Assembly: GCA_002387205.1 (NCBI GenBank) | Contig: DGLA01000019.1 | Location: 1 to 64,000 of the forward strand | From: Stutzerimonas stutzeri | GTDB taxonomy: Bacteria > Pseudomonadota > Gammaproteobacteria > Pseudomonadales > Pseudomonadaceae | Direction: 5' to 3' | DNA length: 64,000 bases | Part shown: positions 60,181 to 64,000 of the stretch, one piece after another | How the letters are laid out: every line of letters starts with the position of its first letter | Position numbering within the stretch: the stretch's first letter is position 1 | The notes under the pieces: model-generated | Seen by the model: the letters and a program-made list of their open reading frames with translations, nothing else | Told to the model about the DNA's origin: nothing | The model's database searches: none | Program-made: the position numbers and the translations under genes

Positions 60181-60597
60181 TTATTTGACAACTTTCAGAC
60201 TGGGACGCCCCGCCGAAGCCGGGCGCGCCCCTGCTTTTGCCGAATCATCAGCGGAGCCATCATCCGGCGCATCGTCATCGGGAGGTGTTGGCTCGATCTC
60301 GAACACCATGCCCTGCCCGTTCTCACGGGCATAGATTGCCATGATGGCCGCCGACGGCAGATGGAGGCTATGCGGTACGCCACCAAAGCGCCCTTCGAAG
60401 CTGACGGCATCATTGTTCATCTGCAGGTTACGAACTGCACCTGGCGCGACGTTCAATACGATCTGGCCGTCATTGGCAAAACCTGCAGGCACCTGAACAC
60501 CCGGGTGCTCGGCGTTGACCAGCAGGTGCGGCGTGTGTTCGTTGTCCACGATCCACTCATAGAGTGCACGGACCAGATAGGGACGACTAGAAGTCAT
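60181..60597 (-). CDS. sspB: ClpXP protease specificity-enhancing factor (stringent starvation protein B)
   Basis: SspB is the adaptor that delivers ssrA-tagged and other substrates to ClpXP. The 138 residues have the folded substrate-binding domain (RPYLVRALYEWIVDNEHTPHLLVNAEHPGV), an acidic flexible linker (PPDDDAPDDGSADDS) and the C-terminal ClpX-docking peptide RPSLKVVK. It lies 12 bases after sspA in the usual operon. Confidence 0.96.
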   Translation of the reverse strand: MTSSRPYLVRALYEWIVDNEHTPHLLVNAEHPGVQVPAGFANDGQIVLNVAPGAVRNLQMNNDAVSFEGRFGGVPHSLHLPSAAIMAIYARENGQGMVFEIEPTPPDDDAPDDGSADDSAKAGARPASAGRPSLKVVK

Positions 60598-60609
60598 ATA
60601 CAGCCTCTC

Positions 60610-61227
60610 TTAGCGCATGCCGCGCTCAACGGCGGATAGACTGACCTGAAAGGCCTCGCGAGCGAAATTGGTGTCCATGTAGTCGAGCAGCGGCTTGGCC
60701 GCTCTTGGCAACTCGATCCCAAGTCTGGGCAAACGCCACAGGATAGGCAACAGGCAACAATCCACCAGAGTGATCTCGTCGCTCATGAAGAAAGGCTTCT
60801 CACCGAACACCGGGGACACACCCGTCAGGCTCTCGCGCAGCTCTTTTCGCGCCAGCGCACGATCGGCCTCTGAGGTGCGCCGATCCGTGATCCGATCGAC
60901 CAGCGAGCACCAGTCACGCTGGATTCGATGAACCAGAAGCCGTGTATTCGCCCGAGCCACCGGATAAGCCGGCAACAGCGGCGGATGAGGATAACGCTCC
61001 TCGAGATACTCGCTGATGACACCAGGCTCATAGAGCGCCAGATCACGATCAACCAGCGTAGGGACACTGGCGTAGGGATTCACCTCGGTCAGCTTGACCG
61101 GACAATTCGCCGGGTCCACATCGATTATTTCGACGCTGACACCCTTTTCGGCGAGCACATAACGCACCCGGTGCGAATAATGGTCGGCGGGATCGGAATA
61201 GCAGGCCAACCAGTTGGTCACGGCCAT
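60610..61227 (-). CDS. sspA: Stringent starvation protein A
   Basis: SspA binds RNA polymerase and changes transcription during starvation and stress; in Pseudomonas it also influences virulence gene expression. The 205 residues have a glutathione-S-transferase fold: thioredoxin-like N-terminal half (ACYSDPADHYSHRVRYVLAEKGV) and helical C-terminal half, without a clear GST catalytic residue. The start is the ATG at 61227, behind GGAGGGACCC-like sequence. A terminator separates it from petC. Confidence 0.95.
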   Translation of the reverse strand: MAVTNWLACYSDPADHYSHRVRYVLAEKGVSVEIIDVDPANCPVKLTEVNPYASVPTLVDRDLALYEPGVISEYLEERYPHPPLLPAYPVARANTRLLVHRIQRDWCSLVDRITDRRTSEADRALARKELRESLTGVSPVFGEKPFFMSDEITLVDCCLLPILWRLPRLGIELPRAAKPLLDYMDTNFAREAFQVSLSAVERGMR

Positions 61228-61261
61228 AGGGTCCCTCCTCATTGGAATTATTGAGTCGCGG

Positions 61262-61291
61262 AAAAAAACGCGCGCCCAACAGGGCGCGCGC
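61262..61291 (-). terminator. Rho-independent terminator of petABC
   Basis: On the minus strand a perfect 9-bp GC stem (CGCGCGCCC/GGGCGCGCG, loop TGTT) is followed by seven T residues, 25 bases after the petC stop codon. Confidence 0.93.
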
Positions 61292-61315
61292 AGAGTAACG
61301 CATTACAGCCTGACG

Positions 61316-62125
61316 TCAGTGAACGTCTTTCCAGTATTCGCGCTTGAGCAGATAGGCAAATACAAAGAAGACCGCCAGGAACAGCAGCACGTAGGTGCCG
61401 ATGCGCTGACTTTCAAGCTTGACCGGGTTGGCCGAATAGGCGAGGAAGGTCACAAGGTTCTTGATCTTCTCGTCATACTCAGCCTCGGTCAGCTCGCCTG
61501 TTCCCGGAACGACCGTCATTGCATGGCAGTCTTCGTGGGTTATCGGCGTGCCTGTCAGCGGATCGAACTGCTTGCGACCATCCTCGACCACCTGAACCTG
61601 CTTGCATGCAACCGACTCGCCCTCAGGCAGCTTGCTCGGCAGCACCTGACGCCCCTGAAGGGGTGCCAGGACATGCGGCATACCCACATTGGGGAAGACA
61701 GTGTTGTTGACGCCATACGGACGGCTCGGGTCTTCGTAGAAGCTGCGCAGATAGGTATAGAGCCAGTCGTTACCACGCACGCGCGCGACCAGGGTCAGGT
61801 CAGGCGGCGCTGCACCAAACCAGGTTTTGGCCTCCTGCGGGTCCATGCCGATCTTCATGTGATCGCCGATCTTGGCACCACTGAAAACGACGTTGTCCAG
61901 CATGACCTCTTCCGGAATACCCAGGTCGGTCGCGACACGCTCGTAACGTTGGTACTGGGCGCTGTGGCAACCCATGCAATAGTTACTGAAGGTACGCAGG
62001 CCGTCCTGCATCGCGGCCTTGTCGGTCAGGTCAATATCGACTTGATCCAGATGGACACCAGTACCAGCGGCAAAGCCGAATGCTGGGGCCAGCGCAAGGA
62101 TCAACGCAGCAAATTGCTTTTTCAT
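61316..62125 (-). CDS. petC: Cytochrome c1 of the ubiquinol-cytochrome c reductase
   Basis: Cytochrome c1 passes electrons from the Rieske protein to soluble or membrane c-type cytochromes. The 269 residues include a signal peptide (cleaved near GFAA), the heme-binding CMGCH (Cys50, Cys53, His54), a soluble periplasmic domain and a C-terminal membrane anchor (YVLLFLAVFFVFAYLLKREYW). It is a separate gene rather than fused to cytochrome b. Its ATG overlaps the petB stop by one base. Confidence 0.96.
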   Translation of the reverse strand: MKKQFAALILALAPAFGFAAGTGVHLDQVDIDLTDKAAMQDGLRTFSNYCMGCHSAQYQRYERVATDLGIPEEVMLDNVVFSGAKIGDHMKIGMDPQEAKTWFGAAPPDLTLVARVRGNDWLYTYLRSFYEDPSRPYGVNNTVFPNVGMPHVLAPLQGRQVLPSKLPEGESVACKQVQVVEDGRKQFDPLTGTPITHEDCHAMTVVPGTGELTEAEYDEKIKNLVTFLAYSANPVKLESQRIGTYVLLFLAVFFVFAYLLKREYWKDVH

Positions 62126-63336
62126 CAGCCATCCACCCTTTGCGGAACTACTTTAGTCTTCTCAAGCTTGGTGTAGAACGGCATCAGGATGAAGTAGCCA
62201 AAGTAGACGGCTGTACAGATCCGAGATACCAGCGTGCGCTCCGGCGTCGGAGACAGCACACCCAGCACGCCGAGGATGACAAAGGAAACACAGAACAACA
62301 GCAGCGCAATCTTGCTCAACCAGCCCTTGTAGCGCATCGCCTTGACCGGACTACGATCCAGCCAGGGCAGCACGAAGAGCACTGCGATCGCTGCGCCCAT
62401 GGCGATAACGCCCAGCAGCTTGTCCGGAACCGCACGCAGGATGGCGTAGAACGGCGTGAAGTACCAAACCGGTGCGATGTGCTCAGGCGTCTTGAACGCG
62501 TTCGCCACTTCGAAGTTGGGTTTTTCCAGGAAGTAACCGCCCATTTCCGGGAAGAAGAACACGATGGCGCAGAACACGAACAGGAACACCACCACACCCA
62601 CGATATCTTTCACCGTGTAGTAGGGATGGAACGGGATGCCGTCCAGCGGTACGCCTGCCTCGTTCTTGCTCTTCTTGATATCCACACCCATCGGGTTGTT
62701 CGAGCCGACTTCGTGCAGCGCCAGAATGTGCAGCACGACCAGCCCCAGGATCACGATGGGCAGCGCAATCACATGGAGCGCGAAGAAGCGGTTGAGGGTG
62801 ATACCGGAAATCAGGTAGTCACCACGGATCCACTGGGTCAGATCATCACCGATGACCGGGATGGCCCCGAACAGCGAAATGATCACCTGTGCGCCCCAGT
62901 AGGACATCTGGCCCCAAGGCAGCAGGTAGCCCATGAAGGCTTCGGCCATCAGCGCCAGATAGATCATCATCCCGAAGATCCAGACCAGCTCGCGAGGCTT
63001 CTGGTAGGAACCATAGAGGATGCCGCGGAACATATGGAGATAGACGACGACAAAGAATGCCGAAGCACCGGTGGAGTGCAGGTAGCGGATGATCCAGCCG
63101 TACTCGACGTCACGCATGATGTATTCGACGGACGCGAACGCACCTTCGGCTGAAGGTTCGAAGCTCATCGTCAGCCACACTCCGGTCAGGATCTGGTTGA
63201 CCAGAACCAACAGGGCAAGCGAGCCGAAGAAATACAGAACGTTGAAGTTCTTCGGTGCGTAGTACTTGCTCAGATGGTCTTCCCACATCTTGGTCGCGGG
63301 GAAGCGCGCATCGACCCATTCCATGAACTTACTCAT
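62125..63336 (-). CDS. petB: Cytochrome b of the ubiquinol-cytochrome c reductase
   Basis: Cytochrome b carries the two hemes and the quinol-oxidation and quinone-reduction sites of complex III. The 403 residues contain about eight membrane helices, histidine ligands in the second and fourth helices (RYLHSTGASAFFVVVYLHMFRG; RFFALHVIALPIVILGLVVLHI, positions apart by 14), and the Qo motif PEWY-like segment (APVWYFTPFYAILR), where PEWY is replaced by PVWY. ATG at 63336 overlaps the petA stop; 63339 is possible. Confidence 0.96.
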   Translation of the reverse strand: MSKFMEWVDARFPATKMWEDHLSKYYAPKNFNVLYFFGSLALLVLVNQILTGVWLTMSFEPSAEGAFASVEYIMRDVEYGWIIRYLHSTGASAFFVVVYLHMFRGILYGSYQKPRELVWIFGMMIYLALMAEAFMGYLLPWGQMSYWGAQVIISLFGAIPVIGDDLTQWIRGDYLISGITLNRFFALHVIALPIVILGLVVLHILALHEVGSNNPMGVDIKKSKNEAGVPLDGIPFHPYYTVKDIVGVVVFLFVFCAIVFFFPEMGGYFLEKPNFEVANAFKTPEHIAPVWYFTPFYAILRAVPDKLLGVIAMGAAIAVLFVLPWLDRSPVKAMRYKGWLSKIALLLFCVSFVILGVLGVLSPTPERTLVSRICTAVYFGYFILMPFYTKLEKTKVVPQRVDG

Positions 63337-63929
63337 CATGCGCTCTCCTGATCCACGCCGACGATGACGATGGAATCCGTCTCGTATGTATGCGGGGGAA
63401 CTGGCAAGTTCAACGGAGCGGGCTGCCCCTTGTAAACACGGCCAGCCAAGTCATATTTCGAGCCATGGCAGGGGCAGAAATAGCCGCCCAGCCAATCGGC
63501 ACCCAGATCAGGCGCCGCCACTTCCGGCCGGAACGATGGGGAGCAACCAAGATGGGTACACAGCCCGACCACGATCAACACTTCCGGCTTGATCGAGCGA
63601 ACCTGAGGGTCCACGTAGGCAGGCTGCACGGAGGCCTCGGATTTCGGGTCTGCGACCGTACCGGTGAGCTTGTCCAGATTCGCCAGCGCCTCTTCGGTAC
63701 GACGAAGAATAAACACCGGCTGACCACGCCACTCGGCAACCATTTGCTGGCCCGGCTCGATCTTGCTGATATTCACCTTTACCGGTGCACCGGCCGCCTT
63801 GGCCTTGGCACTTGGGAACCACGATCCCACGAACGGGACCGCGGCACCCACCGCTCCTGCAGCACCTACTACCGAAGTAGCGGCTACAAGGAAGCGACGC
63901 CGGCCAGCATTCACGCCGTCATTGCTCAT
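63336..63929 (-). CDS. petA: Rieske iron-sulfur subunit of the ubiquinol-cytochrome c reductase
   Basis: The Rieske protein takes the first electron from quinol. The 197 residues have a twin-arginine signal (GRRRFLVAATSVVGAAGAVG) that serves as membrane anchor, and the [2Fe-2S] ligands in CTHLGC (Cys124, His126, Cys129) and CPCHGS (Cys152, Cys154, His155), with the disulfide pair Cys129 and Cys154. GGGAGACGACTGA precedes the ATG. It is the first gene of petABC; the promoter should lie in 63930-64000 or beyond. Confidence 0.97.
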   Translation of the reverse strand: MSNDGVNAGRRRFLVAATSVVGAAGAVGAAVPFVGSWFPSAKAKAAGAPVKVNISKIEPGQQMVAEWRGQPVFILRRTEEALANLDKLTGTVADPKSEASVQPAYVDPQVRSIKPEVLIVVGLCTHLGCSPSFRPEVAAPDLGADWLGGYFCPCHGSKYDLAGRVYKGQPAPLNLPVPPHTYETDSIVIVGVDQESA

Positions 63930-64000
63930 TCAGTCGTCTCCCATCAGTTTCTTATGGCCCACCGAAAGCAGGCGTCTACTACGTAAAATCAGGCCGCGAA

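Overview
The window is a stretch of bacterial chromosome from a gamma-proteobacterium of the Pseudomonas group, most likely Stutzerimonas (the Pseudomonas stutzeri complex) or a close relative. I infer this from near-identical protein families (IlvC, IlvI, FtsA, MurC, MrcB), a recognisable PrrF small RNA and RetS, and a gene order that, as I recall it, matches several separate blocks of P. aeruginosa PAO1. The DNA is GC-rich and densely coding. I see no insertion sequence, prophage, CRISPR array or tRNA gene.

Layout. 1-312: three tandem rRNA-type promoters on the minus strand, pointing left out of the window, so a ribosomal RNA operon probably begins just outside. 309-6280 (minus strand): msrPQ (repair of oxidised periplasmic methionine), pssA (phosphatidylserine synthesis) and the ilvI-ilvH-ilvC branched-chain amino acid operon. 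6683-17900: a DUF4124 exported protein, a YqcC/TPR-lipoprotein pair, penicillin-binding protein 1b (mrcB), a two-domain kinase-like protein, a methyltransferase, a TfoX C-terminal domain protein, cbpA, the iron-starvation sRNA PrrF, a ChaN/PhuW-type heme lipoprotein, a small Rieske protein and dsbD. 18054-30351 (plus strand): aroQ, accBC, prmA, a zinc-ribbon membrane protein, dusB-fis, purH, purD and the hybrid sensor kinase retS.

30357-37120 is the most variable part: a CYP152-type P450 (fatty-acid peroxygenase family), two integral membrane proteins, an AEC transporter, an rmlD-like gene without its usual partners, and a small stress-type group (Rho-N domain protein, a 43-residue proline-rich protein, a ferritin-like protein). 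37223-54968 (minus strand) is lpxC plus the complete division and cell-wall (dcw) cluster mraZ-rsmH-ftsL-ftsI-murE-murF-mraY-murD-ftsW-murG-murC-ddlB-ftsQ-ftsA-ftsZ, with overlapping stop and start codons and MraZ boxes upstream. 55263-63929 holds RNase P RNA, rsmI, the lpoA-yraN-gmhA-BON lipoprotein group, sspAB and petABC (cytochrome bc1).

How the genes work together. mrcB and lpoA (PBPs and their activators), lpxC and the dcw cluster build and divide the envelope. accBC supplies malonyl-CoA and pssA builds phospholipid. prrF, the ChaN-like lipoprotein and the ferritin-like protein form an iron-handling theme. retS and cbpA are signalling genes.

I did not find one clearly new multi-gene system. 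The best leads are the CYP152 gene and its neighbours, a family of 7-bp tandem repeats at three intergenic sites, a single PrrF beside a ChaN gene without a heme-uptake operon, and a possible leader peptide in front of ilvI.
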